A stretch of DNA of 64,000 nt from Streptomyces glomeratus (GTDB lineage: Bacteria > Actinomycetota > Actinomycetes > Streptomycetales > Streptomycetaceae): NCBI RefSeq assembly GCF_021462825.1, contig NZ_JAKEEB010000007.1, positions 124,001-188,000 on the forward strand, in the 5' to 3' direction. The translations under genes were made by a program, and so were the position numbers. Every line of letters starts with the position of its first letter. Positions within the stretch are counted from its first letter, which is position 1. The notes under the pieces were generated by a model that was given only the letters and a program-made list of their open reading frames with translations, was not told where the DNA came from and did no database searches. Below, piece by piece: positions 18,270 to 27,168 of this stretch.

Positions 18270-18863
18270 TCAGACCTGGAGCGTCCGCGGCTTGTAGGCG
18301 GGGCGTCCCGCCTCGTACGCGGCGATGTCGGCCTCGTTCCGGAGGGTGATGGAGATGTCGTCGAGGCCGTTCAGCAGCCGCCAGCGGGAGTTCTCGTCCA
18401 GTTCGAAGGCGGCGGTGATGCCCTCGGCGCGCACCTCGCGGGCCTGGAGGTCGACCGTGATCTCGGCCTGCGGGTCCTTCTCCGTGAGCTCCCACAGCGC
18501 GTCCACGGTCTTCTGCTCCAGCACGACCGTGAGCAGGCCGTTCTTGAGCGAGTTGCCCCGGAAGATGTCGGCGAAGCGGGAGGAGATCACCGCCTTGAAG
18601 CCGTAGTTCTGCAGCGCCCAGACGGCGTGCTCACGGGAGGAGCCGGTGCCGAAGTCGGGGCCCGCGACCAGGACGGTCGCACCCTGCCGCTCCGGGCGGT
18701 TGAGCACGAACTCGGGGTCCTTGCGCCAGGCCTCGAACAGCCCGTCCTCGAACCCGTCCCGGGTCACCTTCTTGAGCCAGTGGGCGGGGATGATCTGGTC
18801 GGTGTCGACGTTGCTGCGGCGCAGCGGGACGGCCCGCCCGGTGTGCGTGGTGAATGCTTCCAT
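18270..18863 (-). CDS. leuD: 3-isopropylmalate dehydratase small subunit
   Basis: A 197-residue LeuD that forms the isopropylmalate isomerase with LeuC in leucine synthesis, converting 2- to 3-isopropylmalate. It can also serve the citramalate route made possible by cimA in this window. Diagnostic segments are [14 protein letters not shown] and [17 protein letters not shown] (the swivel domain). The ATG lies 6 bp after the leuC stop, so the pair is one transcription unit. Length is normal. Confidence 0.97.
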   Translation of the reverse strand: MEAFTTHTGRAVPLRRSNVDTDQIIPAHWLKKVTRDGFEDGLFEAWRKDPEFVLNRPERQGATVLVAGPDFGTGSSREHAVWALQNYGFKAVISSRFADIFRGNSLKNGLLTVVLEQKTVDALWELTEKDPQAEITVDLQAREVRAEGITAAFELDENSRWRLLNGLDDISITLRNEADIAAYEAGRPAYKPRTLQV

Positions 18864-18869
18864 GACTTC

Positions 18870-20300
18870 TCAGACTCCAGCGGGCGTACGAGTGTCGGCG
18901 TCGGACAGGTCGGCGGGGGACGCCAGGTGGCCCAGGACCGCCGTCGCGGCGGCGACCTGCGGCGAGACCAGGTGCGTACGGCCGCCCTTGCCCTGCCTGC
19001 CCTCGAAGTTGCGGTTGGAGGTGGACGCGGAGCGCTCGCCCGGGGCCAGCTGGTCCGGGTTCATGCCCAGGCACATCGAGCAGCCCGCGTGCCGCCATTC
19101 GGCGCCGGCCTCCTTGAAGACCACGTCCAGGCCCTCGGAGACGGCCTGCAGGCCCACCCGCGCGGAGCCCGGGACGACCAGCATCCGTACGCCGTCGGCG
19201 ACTTTGCGGCTCCGGAGGATCTCGGCCGCGGCGCGCAGGTCCTCGATGCGGCCGTTGGTGCAGGAGCCTACGAAGACGGTGTCCACGTTGATGGACCGCA
19301 GCGGCTGTCCGGCCGCCAACCCCATGTACTCCAGGGCCTTTTCGGCGGCCAGGCGCTCCGAAGCGTCCTCGTACGAAGCCGGGTCGGGGACGGAGGCCGA
19401 AAGCGGAGCACCCTGGCCCGGGTTGGTGCCCCAGGTGACGAACGGGGACAGCTCGGCGGCGTCGATCCGCACCTCGGCGTCGAATTCCGCGTCGTCGTCG
19501 GTCCGCAGGGTCTTCCAGTACTCGACCGCGGCGTCCCAGTCGGCGCCCTCGGGGGCGTGCGGACGGCCCTTGAGGTAGGCGAAGGTCGTCTCGTCGGGGG
19601 CGATCATGCCCGCGCGGGCACCGGCCTCGATGGACATGTTGCAGATGGTCATGCGGGCCTCCATCGAGAGCTTCTCGATGGCCGGGCCGCGGTACTCCAG
19701 GACGTAGCCCTGGCCGCCACCGGTGCCGATCTTCGCGATGATCGCCAGGATGAGGTCCTTGGCGGTGACGCCCTCGGGCAGCTCGCCGTCGACCGTGATG
19801 GCCATGGTCTTCGGGCGGGCCATCGGCAGCGTCTGGGTGGCGAGCACGTGCTCGACCTGGGAGGTGCCGATGCCGAACGCCAGCGCACCGAAGGCTCCGT
19901 GCGTGGAGGTGTGGGAGTCGCCGCAGACGACGGTCGTACCCGGCTGGGTCAGGCCCAGCTGCGGGCCGACGACGTGCACGACGCCCTGCTCCACGTCGCC
20001 CAGCGGGTGCAGGCGCACACCGAACTCGGCGCAGTTCTTGCGCAGGGTCTCCAGCTGCGCGCGGGAGACGGGGTCCGCGATGGGCTTGTCGATGTCGAGG
20101 GTCGGGGTGTTGTGGTCCTCGGTGGCGATGGTCAGGTCGAGCCGCCGCACCTGGCGCCCGCTCTTGCGCAGGCCGTCGAAGGCCTGGGGGCTGGTCACCT
20201 CGTGCAGCAGGTGCAGATCGATGTAGAGGAGGTCGGGCTCGCCCTCGGCGCGCCGGACGACGTGGTCGTCCCAGACCTTCTCCGCGAGTGTCCTACCCAT
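18870..20300 (-). CDS. leuC: 3-isopropylmalate dehydratase large subunit
   Basis: A 476-residue aconitase-family enzyme, large subunit of isopropylmalate isomerase. The [4Fe-4S] cluster ligands are seen in [13 protein letters not shown] and in [10 protein letters not shown]; the [18 protein letters not shown] block is the substrate-domain signature. The start is the ATG at 20300, behind a strong GGAGGGAAAGCG site. The gene is divergent from ndgR with 191 bp between starts. NdgR/AreB homologues are known to bind this intergenic region, so control by that regulator is expected. Confidence 0.97.
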   Translation of the reverse strand: MGRTLAEKVWDDHVVRRAEGEPDLLYIDLHLLHEVTSPQAFDGLRKSGRQVRRLDLTIATEDHNTPTLDIDKPIADPVSRAQLETLRKNCAEFGVRLHPLGDVEQGVVHVVGPQLGLTQPGTTVVCGDSHTSTHGAFGALAFGIGTSQVEHVLATQTLPMARPKTMAITVDGELPEGVTAKDLILAIIAKIGTGGGQGYVLEYRGPAIEKLSMEARMTICNMSIEAGARAGMIAPDETTFAYLKGRPHAPEGADWDAAVEYWKTLRTDDDAEFDAEVRIDAAELSPFVTWGTNPGQGAPLSASVPDPASYEDASERLAAEKALEYMGLAAGQPLRSINVDTVFVGSCTNGRIEDLRAAAEILRSRKVADGVRMLVVPGSARVGLQAVSEGLDVVFKEAGAEWRHAGCSMCLGMNPDQLAPGERSASTSNRNFEGRQGKGGRTHLVSPQVAAATAVLGHLASPADLSDADTRTPAGV

Positions 20301-20456
20301 CGCTTTCCCTCCGGCCGGGCACGTGTGTGCCGGCCCCACTAGAGATCTTGGGGGTGGCAGCGCCCGTCCCCCGGGTTTCCGGGCGTGTGCCGCCGGGCCC
20401 GTTGGTCCGCGGGCCGTCGTGACTTCCAGGGTGGCGCGTCCCACGGAAAATTGAAC

Positions 20457-20491
20457 TTGCGTTTCACAGAGTGAGACGTGAGTATCGTTGC
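20457..20491 (+). promoter_or_regulatory. Leaderless ndgR promoter with operator in the spacer
   Basis: A -35-like TTGCGT (20457-20462) and a -10-like GAGTAT (20480-20485) are exactly 17 bp apart. Six bases separate the -10 from the ATG of ndgR, so the transcript should start at or next to the initiation codon. Between the hexamers lies a near-perfect inverted repeat, CGTTTCAC-AGA-GTGAGACG (20460-20478, one T/G mismatch), placed to block RNA polymerase: a likely NdgR autoregulatory site that could also act on leuC. Confidence 0.65.
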
Positions 20492-21208
20492 ATGGACAAC
20501 AGTAGCGGCGTCGGCGTTCTGGACAAGGCGGCCCTCGTCCTGAGCGCTCTGGAGTCCGGTCCGGCCACCCTCGCGGGTCTGGTCGGCGCCACCGGACTGG
20601 CACGACCCACGGCCCACCGCCTGGCCGTGGCACTGGAGCACCACCGCATGGTGGCGCGCGACATGCAGGGCCGTTTCATTCTCGGCCCCCGGCTGGCGGA
20701 GCTGGCCGCGGCGGCGGGCGAGGACCGCCTGCTGGCGACGGCGGGTCCGGTGCTGACCCACCTGCGTGATGTCACGGGCGAGAGCGCGCAGCTCTATCGC
20801 CGCCAGGGGGACATGCGCATCTGCGTCGCCGCCGCGGAGCGCCTTTCCGGTCTGCGGGACACGGTTCCGGTGGGCTCCACCCTCACGATGAAAGCCGGCT
20901 CCTCGGCGCAGATCCTGCTGGCCTGGGAGGAGCCCGAGCGGCTGCACCGCGGCCTGCAGGGCGCCCGCTTCACGGCGACGGCCCTGTCGGGCGTACGGCG
21001 ACGGGGCTGGGCCCAGTCCATCGGTGAGCGCGAGCCGGGCGTGGCGTCCGTGTCCGCGCCCGTACGCGGACCCTCCAACCGCGTGGTGGCCGCGGTGTCC
21101 GTCTCCGGGCCCATCGAGCGCCTGACGCGCCACCCCGGCCGGATGCACGCGCAGGCCGTCATCGACGCGGCCGCCCGCCTCTCCGAGGCGCTGCGCCGCT
21201 CCGGCTGA
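20492..21208 (+). CDS. ndgR: IclR-family regulator NdgR/AreB
   Basis: A 238-residue IclR-type regulator. The N-terminal winged helix ([20 protein letters not shown], then [14 protein letters not shown] as recognition region) is followed by the IclR effector domain, with [21 protein letters not shown] and [20 protein letters not shown] near the ligand pocket. The divergent position relative to leuCD and the exact length identify it as the NdgR/AreB orthologue, which regulates leucine and other amino acid genes and affects antibiotic production in Streptomyces. The ATG at 20492 is used; there is no Shine-Dalgarno, consistent with a leaderless mRNA. A short in-frame extension upstream would run through the promoter and is unlikely. 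Confidence 0.93.
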   Translation: MDNSSGVGVLDKAALVLSALESGPATLAGLVGATGLARPTAHRLAVALEHHRMVARDMQGRFILGPRLAELAAAAGEDRLLATAGPVLTHLRDVTGESAQLYRRQGDMRICVAAAERLSGLRDTVPVGSTLTMKAGSSAQILLAWEEPERLHRGLQGARFTATALSGVRRRGWAQSIGEREPGVASVSAPVRGPSNRVVAAVSVSGPIERLTRHPGRMHAQAVIDAAARLSEALRRSG

Positions 21209-21482
21209 CCGTCGCCGAGCACGGAGGAGGGCCGGCCTCAACGCCGCGGCAGGCTCTTTTCCGGCGCAGGCGGGCGGGGCGCCCGGTGGTCCGGGCGCCT
21301 CACCACAGAAGGCACGTCGACCACACCTGCCCCATCCGTCCAATTCAGCCGTATCAGTGACACCAGCAACCCATGCCCCATGAGAAACCCTGATCACAGG
21401 GATCACGTGGAGGCCGCCGCCCATGCGCCGGGGACACCGAAGTCCTCGTACCGTCCTCGCAGTTGGCCGGGCCGGGAAACGC
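21209..21482. other. Intergenic region between ndgR and the tRNA cluster
   Basis: No gene is seen. The first 120 bases hold GC-rich short inverted segments that may terminate ndgR; the remainder is lower in GC and contains no open frame of coding character. Confidence 0.5.
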
Positions 21483-21514
21483 CGCAGGGCCTCCACCGAA
21501 GTGGAGGCCCTGCG
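21483..21514 (-). terminator. Terminator of the tRNA operon
   Basis: A perfect 14-bp stem (21483-21496 with 21501-21514) closed by a CGAA tetraloop, 8 bp beyond the 3' end of the last tRNA-Glu on the minus strand. Confidence 0.7.
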
Positions 21515-21521
21515 AGCCGTG

Positions 21522-21594
21522 TACCCCCGACCGGATTCGAACCGGCGCTACCGCCTTGAGAGGGCGGCGTGCTAGGCCGCTACACAACGGGGGC
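21522..21594 (-). tRNA. tRNA-Glu (CUC)
   Basis: A 73-nt cloverleaf: acceptor GCCCCCG pairs with the 3' CGGGGGT followed by discriminator A. The anticodon loop is CUCUCAA within a GCCGC/GCGGT-type stem, and the T arm reads GCCGGTTCGAATCCGGT. CCA is not encoded. Its sequence is identical to the copy at 21716-21788. Confidence 0.95.
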
Positions 21595-21622
21595 GAGGAT
21601 CTTACGTTTCCGCAGATCCGAG

Positions 21623-21694
21623 CTGGTCTACCTGGACTCGAACCAAGACTAACTGAACCAGAATCAGTCGTGCTGCCAATTACACCATAGACCA
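21623..21694 (-). tRNA. tRNA-Gln (CUG)
   Basis: A 72-nt cloverleaf: acceptor TGGTCTA with TAGACCA and discriminator G; anticodon loop TTCTGGT in stem ACTGA/TCAGT; T arm CTTGGTTCGAGTCCAGG. It differs from the other Gln copy only by a compensated acceptor pair (T-A here, C-G there). Confidence 0.95.
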
Positions 21695-21715
21695 ATGATG
21701 GTTTAGACCAGACAG

Positions 21716-21788
21716 TACCCCCGACCGGATTCGAACCGGCGCTACCGCCTTGAGAGGGCGGCGTGCTAGGCCGCTACACAACGGGGGC
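21716..21788 (-). tRNA. tRNA-Glu (CUC)
   Basis: A 73-nt cloverleaf identical to the tRNA at 21522-21594, with anticodon CUC and discriminator A. Third of the cluster in transcription order. Confidence 0.95.
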
Positions 21789-21849
21789 CCTAGCGATCCT
21801 GCATCGACGACGGCGGGAGCGACCCGGCTGTCCTCGCGGGAAGGATCTG

Positions 21850-21922
21850 TACCCCCGACCGGATTCGAACCGGCGCTACTGCCTTGAGAGGGCAGCGTGC
21901 TAGGCCGCTACACAACGGGGGC
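21850..21922 (-). tRNA. tRNA-Glu (CUC), anticodon-stem variant
   Basis: A 73-nt cloverleaf with anticodon CUC. Compared with the other two Glu copies, one anticodon-stem base pair is changed in a compensated way (CTGCC/GGCAG instead of CCGCC/GGCGG), so structure is conserved. Confidence 0.95.
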
Positions 21923-21961
21923 CTGCGGATGAGATCCGCGAGTGCAGATGAGCTCTGCGAG

Positions 21962-22033
21962 CTGGCCTACCTGGACTCGAACCAAGACTAACTGAACCAG
22001 AATCAGTCGTGCTGCCAATTACACCATAGGCCA
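21962..22033 (-). tRNA. tRNA-Gln (CUG)
   Basis: A 72-nt cloverleaf, first in transcription order. Acceptor TGGCCTA with TAGGCCA, anticodon CUG, discriminator G. Together with the tRNA-Glu copies it supplies the substrates for GluRS encoded nearby, which in actinobacteria also charges tRNA-Gln for GatCAB. Confidence 0.95.
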
Positions 22034-22123
22034 CTGGAACGCAAGCCCCTGAGGGGGTCTTGTTCTAGCTTGCGCCTCCGGTTCCGGCCTTTCGGCCCGT
22101 TCCCCGGCGGCGCAGGAAGAACA

Positions 22124-22879
22124 TTACCCGAAGGTGGACGGCGCTCCAAAACGGGTATCGACGCGGAGGACCGCGGGGAGTTCGTCGAGCGAGGCGATCC
22201 GGTGCAGGCCGGCGGGCTCTTCGGCCCCTTCGCCGGCCAGTCCGTCCGTGACGACACGCACACCCGCACGGTCGATCCACACGGACAGCAGCCCTGCCTC
22301 GGCGGCCCCCCGGCCGTCGATCTCCGGGTGGTCACCGACGTACGCGACGTGCTGCGGGGCGAGTCCGAGCGCGTCGCAGGCCGCGCGGAAGGCCCGGGCG
22401 TCCGGCTTGGAGACGCCCAGCTCGGCGGCGCACAGCACGGCCTCGAAGCGGTCGCGGACCCCGAGGGAGCGCAGCTTGTACTCCTGGACGTGAAGGCTGG
22501 AGTTGGACAGCACCGCGTGCCGGTGACTGGCGGCGAGGGCGTCCAGGACGGGCAGGACGTCCGGGAAGAGGGCCCAGGCGGCCTCGTAGCGGTCCAGGTA
22601 GCGCCGGAACCAGGCGTCGGCCTCCTCGTCGGAGAGCGTCCGTCCGAGAAAGACCCGTACGCGGTCCCGGCGCTGCTCCTCGAAGGAGGTCTTCCCGGCC
22701 GCGTACCGGGCCCATTGCCGGTCGGTGATCTCCCGCCACCGCGCGAGGGCCTCTTCCACGCTGCCGTACCCGCCGAGCAGCCCCTCGGCGGCCAGGTGCC
22801 CGCGCATCCCGGCGCGGTCGGCGCTCGTGTAGTCGAAAAGGGTGTCGTCGACGTCCCAGACGACGGCCTTGATCGGCAC
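22124..22879 (-). CDS. HAD-superfamily hydrolase, phosphatase-like
   Basis: A 251-residue haloacid dehalogenase-type enzyme with all four motifs: DVDDTLFD (nucleophile and acid/base Asp near residues 9-11), LSNSS (motif II), SKPD (motif III lysine) and GDHPEID (motif IV). A helical cap lies between motifs I and II, so it is a subfamily-I phosphatase acting on a small phosphorylated substrate; the substrate is unknown. The start is the GTG at 22879 with GGAGG 8 nt upstream; upstream frame is a shadow of the DUF4241 gene. It is transcribed in the same direction as the tRNA cluster and the DUF4241 gene. Confidence 0.88.
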   Translation of the reverse strand: MPIKAVVWDVDDTLFDYTSADRAGMRGHLAAEGLLGGYGSVEEALARWREITDRQWARYAAGKTSFEEQRRDRVRVFLGRTLSDEEADAWFRRYLDRYEAAWALFPDVLPVLDALAASHRHAVLSNSSLHVQEYKLRSLGVRDRFEAVLCAAELGVSKPDARAFRAACDALGLAPQHVAYVGDHPEIDGRGAAEAGLLSVWIDRAGVRVVTDGLAGEGAEEPAGLHRIASLDELPAVLRVDTRFGAPSTFG

Positions 22880-22931
22880 GTGGTTCACCTCCGGCTCGGG
22901 GCCCTGGCCGGGCCCCGACGACCGTAGCCGC

Positions 22932-23636
22932 TCAGCCGGTGGCGGCGGCAGCACCGCTCGGCTCCTCGGCGTCGGAAGGGTCGGGGGCGACGAAGAAGTC
23001 GGTGACGAAGCAGGTGACCTCGCCGGCCGCCGTACGGCCGATCCAGGTGGGGTAGCAGCCGTCCCCCCAGCCGGAGGAGAAGGCGGCCAGGGTGTGACCG
23101 GTGTCCGGTGCGGTGACCAGGTGGGGGCCCGGGGACCAGTCGCTGTTCTCGAAGGCATCCCACAGCGGCCCCTCGTCGCCCTCGCTCCAGTCCCGGAAGG
23201 AGGCGTCGGCCGCCGCGTCGTAGAAGCAGCCGGTGCCGGCGTCGACGCCGTAGCCGTAGAACTCGTCCTCGCCGAGCGCGGCGGTGTCCTGGCCGGGCAG
23301 GAGGGCGGGCTCCCACCGGGCGGCGGGCTCGTCGCGGATGACGAGGCGTGCGGCGGCCACCCGCAGGTGGGGGTCGTCGGACGGCGGCTCGTCGGGCTGG
23401 GTGAGCGTCGCCACGGCCGCGTCGACGCGGTAGCGGCCGGGCGGGACGGAGACGGTGAAGGGCTCGACGTCGCCCTGCCCCAGGTAGACGAACGGGTCAC
23501 AGGCCACGACCCGGCCGGTGGGCAGCCACAGCTCCCCGCCGGCGGTCACGTCGAGCGTGCCGGCCGTCCCCGACTCGTACCGGAAGGTGCTTCCGGGGGT
23601 GAAGAGCCACGCGTAGTCACGGGCGGGCATCGGCAT
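22932..23636 (-). CDS. DUF4241 domain protein
   Basis: A 234-residue cytoplasmic protein matching the DUF4241 family. Typical features are an N-terminal TGRVVACDPF segment, VPPGRYRVDAAVA, the central GYGVDAGTGCFYD and the closing SSGWGDGCYPTWIG. No enzymatic function is established; several relatives are neighbours of toxin-immunity genes, but nothing here suggests such a locus. The ATG at 23636 has GAAAGG 7 nt upstream. It is 52 bp upstream of the HAD gene, perhaps in the same transcript. Confidence 0.8.
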   Translation of the reverse strand: MPMPARDYAWLFTPGSTFRYESGTAGTLDVTAGGELWLPTGRVVACDPFVYLGQGDVEPFTVSVPPGRYRVDAAVATLTQPDEPPSDDPHLRVAAARLVIRDEPAARWEPALLPGQDTAALGEDEFYGYGVDAGTGCFYDAAADASFRDWSEGDEGPLWDAFENSDWSPGPHLVTAPDTGHTLAAFSSGWGDGCYPTWIGRTAAGEVTCFVTDFFVAPDPSDAEEPSGAAAATG

Positions 23637-23794
23637 GAGGGCGCCTTTCCTTCGGGGCCGGGCACGGTCGATCCACGGACGGCACGGCCGACTTCGGCCC
23701 TGCGTCGACCGCGCGGTGCGATGTCCGAACGGTAGTCCTCGGGACCGACACACGCGGCTATTCGGGGTGCACGAGGGGCACCGCGCACGGAACG

Positions 23795-23831
23795 CGACAG
23801 GGCGGCAGCCGCCATGGCTGCCGCCCTGTCG
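23795..23831 (-). terminator. Strong hairpin downstream of gltX
   Basis: A perfect 16-bp stem (23795-23810 with 23816-23831) and 5-nt loop, 24 bp beyond the gltX stop. It probably terminates the FAH hydrolase-gltX transcript. Confidence 0.7.
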
Positions 23832-23855
23832 TGAGGACGGGTGTCGGGGAAGCGG

Positions 23856-25331
23856 CTATGCCGCCAGCTTCGCCAGTGCCGCGTCGATGCGGGCCAGCGT
23901 CTTCTCCTTGCCGAGGACCTCGAGGGACTCGAAGAGCGGCAGGCCGACCGTGCGGCCGGTGACGGCGACGCGGACCGGGGCCTGGGCCTTGCCGAGCTTG
24001 AGGCCGTGCGCCTCGCCCGCGGCCAGGACGGCCTCCTTCAGGGACTCCGGGGACGTCCAGTCGGCCGTCTCCAGCTTCTCGCGGGCCGTGCGCAGCATCG
24101 CGTCCGAGCCCTCCTTCATCGCCTTCGCCCAGGACGCCTCGTCGAAGACCGGCTCCGGCAGGAACAGGAAGTCGACGTTCTCCGTGATCTCGGACAGGAC
24201 CTTGACGCGGGTCTGCGCGTGCGGGGCGATCGCCTGCCACTGCGCCTCGTCGAAGTCCTCGGGCGCCCAGGGGGCGAACGGGGCCCTCAGCCACGGCCGG
24301 CAGCGCTCGGCGAAGTCCTTCACGTCCAGCAGGCGGATGTGGTCCGCGTTGATCGCCTCGGCCTTCTTGAGATCGAAGCGGGCGGGGTTCGGGTTCACGT
24401 CCGCGATGTCGAAGGCGGCGACCATCTCGTCGATCGAGAAGATGTCGCGGTCGGGCGCGAGCGACCAGCCCAGCAGCGAGAGGTAGTTGAGCAGGCCCTC
24501 CGGCAGGAAGCCGCGCTCGCGGTAGAGGTTCAGCGCCGACTGCGGGTCACGCTTGGACAGCTTCTTGTTGCCCTCGCCCATCACATACGGCAGGTGACCG
24601 AAGGCGGGCACGGACTTCGCGATGCCCAGCTCGACCAGCGCCTTGTACAGGGCGATCTGCCGGGGGGTGGAGGAGAGCAGGTCCTCGCCGCGCAGGACGT
24701 GGGTGATCTCCATCAGGGCGTCGTCGACCGGGTTCACGAGCGTGTACAGGGGCGCGCCGTTGGCTCGTACGATCCCGTAGTCCGGCACGTTCTCGGGTGT
24801 GAAGGTCAGCTCGCCGCGGACCAGGTCCGTGAAGGTGATCGTCTCGTCGGGCATGCGGAAGCGGACGATCGGGGTACGGCCCTCGGCCTCGTACGCCGCC
24901 ACCTGCTCGGCGGTCAGATCACGGCAGTGCCCGTCGTACCCGGACGGCTTGCCGGCGGCGCGGGCGGCGTCACGGCGGGTGTCCAGCTCCTCCGTGGTGC
25001 AGTAGCAGTGGTAGGCGTACCCGCCGTCCACAAGCCTGTGGGCGACGTCCTTGTAGAGGTCCATCCGCTGGGACTGGCGGTACGGCGCGTGGGGGCCGCC
25101 GACCTCCGGGCCCTCGTCCCAGTCGAAGCCCAGCCAGCGCAGCGAGTCCAGGAGCTGGACGTACGACTCCTCCGAGTCACGGGCGGCGTCCGTGTCCTCG
25201 ATACGGAAGACGAACGTGCCGCCGGTGTGGTGGGCGTACGCCCAGTTGAACAGGGCGGTGCGGACCAGGCCCACGTGCGGGTTGCCGGTCGGGGACGGAC
25301 AGAAACGTACGCGGACGTTCGCGTTAGCCAC
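23856..25331 (-). CDS. gltX: Glutamyl-tRNA synthetase
   Basis: A 491-residue class I aminoacyl-tRNA synthetase that charges glutamate. The HIGH-type motif is [11 protein letters not shown] at the N-terminus, FRIEDTD follows, and the KMSKS-type loop reads KLSKRDP. The C-terminal half is the all-helical bacterial anticodon-binding domain. Actinobacteria generally lack GlnRS and use a non-discriminating GluRS with GatCAB, so this enzyme probably also loads the adjacent tRNA-Gln. The start ATG overlaps the 3' end of the FAH hydrolase gene by 8 bp. Confidence 0.97.
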   Translation of the reverse strand: MANANVRVRFCPSPTGNPHVGLVRTALFNWAYAHHTGGTFVFRIEDTDAARDSEESYVQLLDSLRWLGFDWDEGPEVGGPHAPYRQSQRMDLYKDVAHRLVDGGYAYHCYCTTEELDTRRDAARAAGKPSGYDGHCRDLTAEQVAAYEAEGRTPIVRFRMPDETITFTDLVRGELTFTPENVPDYGIVRANGAPLYTLVNPVDDALMEITHVLRGEDLLSSTPRQIALYKALVELGIAKSVPAFGHLPYVMGEGNKKLSKRDPQSALNLYRERGFLPEGLLNYLSLLGWSLAPDRDIFSIDEMVAAFDIADVNPNPARFDLKKAEAINADHIRLLDVKDFAERCRPWLRAPFAPWAPEDFDEAQWQAIAPHAQTRVKVLSEITENVDFLFLPEPVFDEASWAKAMKEGSDAMLRTAREKLETADWTSPESLKEAVLAAGEAHGLKLGKAQAPVRVAVTGRTVGLPLFESLEVLGKEKTLARIDAALAKLAA

Positions 25332-26100
25332 GCTTGATCACCTTGTTGGTGAGAGTGCCGATGCCTTCGATGGTGACGGCGACCTCGTCGCCGACGTTGA
25401 GGGGGCCGACCCCCGCGGGGGTGCCCGTGAGGATCACGTCGCCGGGGAGCAGCGTCATGGCCTCGGTGATGTTGACGATCAGATCCTCGATCGAGTGGAT
25501 CATCTCGCTCGTACGGCCGAGCTGGCGCTGTGCGCCGTTGACCGTGAGCTGGATGGTGAGATCGCCCGGGTCGAGGTCGGTCTCCACCCAGGGGCCGAGG
25601 GGGCAGGAGGTGTCGAAGCCCTTGGCCCGGGCCCACTGCTTCTCGCGCCGCTGGACGTCGCGCGCCGTGACGTCGTTCGCGCAGGTGTAGCCGAGGATCA
25701 CGTCCTTGACGCGCTCGCGCGGCACCTCACGGCACAGGCGGCCGATCACCACGGCCAGCTCCGCCTCGTGGTGCAGTTCCTGCGAGAAGGGGGGATAGGC
25801 GATCTCGTCGCCGGGGCCGATCACCGAGGTGGACGGCTTGAAGAAGGCGAACGGGGCCTCCGGAACCTCGTTGCCCAGCTCCCTGGCGTGCTCCGCGTAG
25901 TTGCGGCCGAAGGCCACGACCTTGTTGGGGAGCACGGGCGGCAGCAGCCTGACCTTGCTCAGCGGCACCTTCGTACCGGAGAGCTCGAAGTCCGCGAACG
26001 GGATGCCCTTGATGATGTCGAGGACGAGCTCGTCCGGCTTGTCGCCCTCGACCGCGCCGAAGGCGACGTTCCCGTCGATGGAGAACCTGGCGATGCGCAC
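25324..26100 (-). CDS. Fumarylacetoacetate hydrolase-family protein
   Basis: A 258-residue FAH-fold enzyme. Conserved pieces are [30 protein letters not shown], the metal-binding [13 protein letters not shown] (Glu-x-Glu type), [14 protein letters not shown] and LTGTPAGVG. Members include 2-hydroxyhepta-2,4-diene-1,7-dioate isomerase, acylpyruvases and oxaloacetate decarboxylases; the substrate here is not determinable. The start is the GTG at 26100 after AAGGGGC. The overlap with gltX indicates co-transcription, an order common in Streptomyces with no known metabolic reason. Confidence 0.9.
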   Translation of the reverse strand: MRIARFSIDGNVAFGAVEGDKPDELVLDIIKGIPFADFELSGTKVPLSKVRLLPPVLPNKVVAFGRNYAEHARELGNEVPEAPFAFFKPSTSVIGPGDEIAYPPFSQELHHEAELAVVIGRLCREVPRERVKDVILGYTCANDVTARDVQRREKQWARAKGFDTSCPLGPWVETDLDPGDLTIQLTVNGAQRQLGRTSEMIHSIEDLIVNITEAMTLLPGDVILTGTPAGVGPLNVGDEVAVTIEGIGTLTNKVIKRG

Positions 26101-26387
26101 GGGATGCTTGCGCCCCTTAACTGAGCTGGCTGGAGTCTGACGCTCCAGGCTAACGCGGGCGGGGGCGGCCGCCCCGCGCATGACGCCGGGCACGGCCCGC
26201 ACCGCCGGGCGACGCGGGCCTGCGGGGCACTCGTGATCACCGGCTCCCGGCGGCTTCGGTCACCGGCTTCCCGCAGCCTTGATCATCAGCTGCACGGGAA
26301 CGCCGGCCGCCGTCTCGGGATGCAACCGGCACCGGGCCTGCGCCATTCGTACACATCGGTTTGAGCGACCGGCGCCCGGCGCGCGTA

Positions 26388-26648
26388 TTACCTCGCGGCG
26401 GAGGCCTGGACCGGGACCTCCATGAGAACGGTGCGCTGGGGATTGGCGGTCTGGGTGGGAAGGTCGACGGAGTGTTCCGGAGTCGCCGGGGTCTGCAGCT
26501 CTTCGGCGTCGGCGAGGTGCGCCAGCGTCGTGCGCCGCGGGTTGGCTATGGTGCGGAACATCATCGTGGTCTTCACTGTTGTCGTTGACCTTGTCGTGAC
26601 GGGCGCCGGGCGCATGGCCGCCGGGGCGCGGGTTGTCGGATTCGCCAT
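26388..26648 (-). CDS. Small protein with three ANP motifs at 33-residue spacing
   Basis: An 86-residue protein not recognised as any family. Its codon use is typical for Streptomyces, which supports translation. The N-terminal 30 residues are Thr/Pro/Arg-rich; the rest is amphipathic. ANP occurs at residues 2-4, 35-37 and 68-70, twice followed by (R/Q)RT(T/V)L, which implies a 33-residue repeat. There is no cysteine, signal peptide or membrane segment. The assigned ATG has only a weak CAGGG directly before it, so initiation could be at a later ATG (codons 12, 29 or 30). It lies alone between the FAH hydrolase and cvnA1, on the minus strand. Confidence 0.6.
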   Translation of the reverse strand: MANPTTRAPAAMRPAPVTTRSTTTVKTTMMFRTIANPRRTTLAHLADAEELQTPATPEHSVDLPTQTANPQRTVLMEVPVQASAAR

Positions 26649-27168
26649 CCCTGTAAAGCGTCAGGCTAAACATGCAATTCCCGCGCGAAGCCGTGAAGAG
26701 GCCGTGAGCCTTGTGTGAGTTTGCTCACTACGCCGCGGACAAAAGGCCTAATCCAGACCGCCTTCGCGCCGCGACAAAACGGACATTGCTTCACTGAAGC
26801 TTGCATTCCGCTCCTGATCATGGCGACTGGGACACCCTGCGCCCTCCAATAACTCGTACACATACGCCCCTTATGTACGAGATCTATTTCTACGGCATGT
26901 GATGCGGCCCTCACAAGGTGTCACGGTGGTCACAGCCTCACCCGTTGGCCTTGTTGGAGATCCGGCACTGTGCTGGAATTCCACGGACCGCCGCGGGATC
27001 GCACCGGCGCGCAAGGGGCGCAACGCAGCGCCGAGCAGCGGCGGGGAGGGGGAGCCAGCGCCGGTCACTCACGACCACCCGAGGGGCGCATTCAGGGCGC
27101 CCCTCACAACGCCGACACCGCCTCGCCGTTCGCGCGGAGGGGCGCCTGGTCCAGAGGTTGCGACGCTA
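26649..27168. other. Long leader/intergenic region before the first conservon
   Basis: 520 bp with lower GC than its surroundings in the first half. It contains an inverted repeat at 26853-26881. From 26899 the frame of cvnA1 is open, but the sequence lacks the conserved start and ribosome binding site, so I treat it as untranslated. Confidence 0.45.
26853..26881. repeat. 8-bp inverted repeat upstream of cvnA1
   Basis: CTCGTACA and TGTACGAG, perfect arms with a 13-nt spacer, in the AT-richer part of the region upstream of cvnA1. A possible operator for a dimeric regulator; no match to a known site is claimed. Confidence 0.4.

Noticed and set aside
21522..22033. tRNA cluster examined as an integration (attB) site for a mobile element
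   Set aside because: No integrase gene, no duplicated tRNA 3' end beyond the genuine tRNA copies, and flanking genes are core.
26666..26914. An 82-residue minus-strand open frame upstream of cvnA1
   Set aside because: Codon usage is not Streptomyces-like, there is no ribosome binding site, and it covers a region that looks regulatory.
26899..27168. A longer N-terminus for CvnA1 starting at 26899
   Set aside because: The extension is open but has no ribosome binding site and a composition unlike the conserved start; the second copy begins with comparable spacing to the membrane span.
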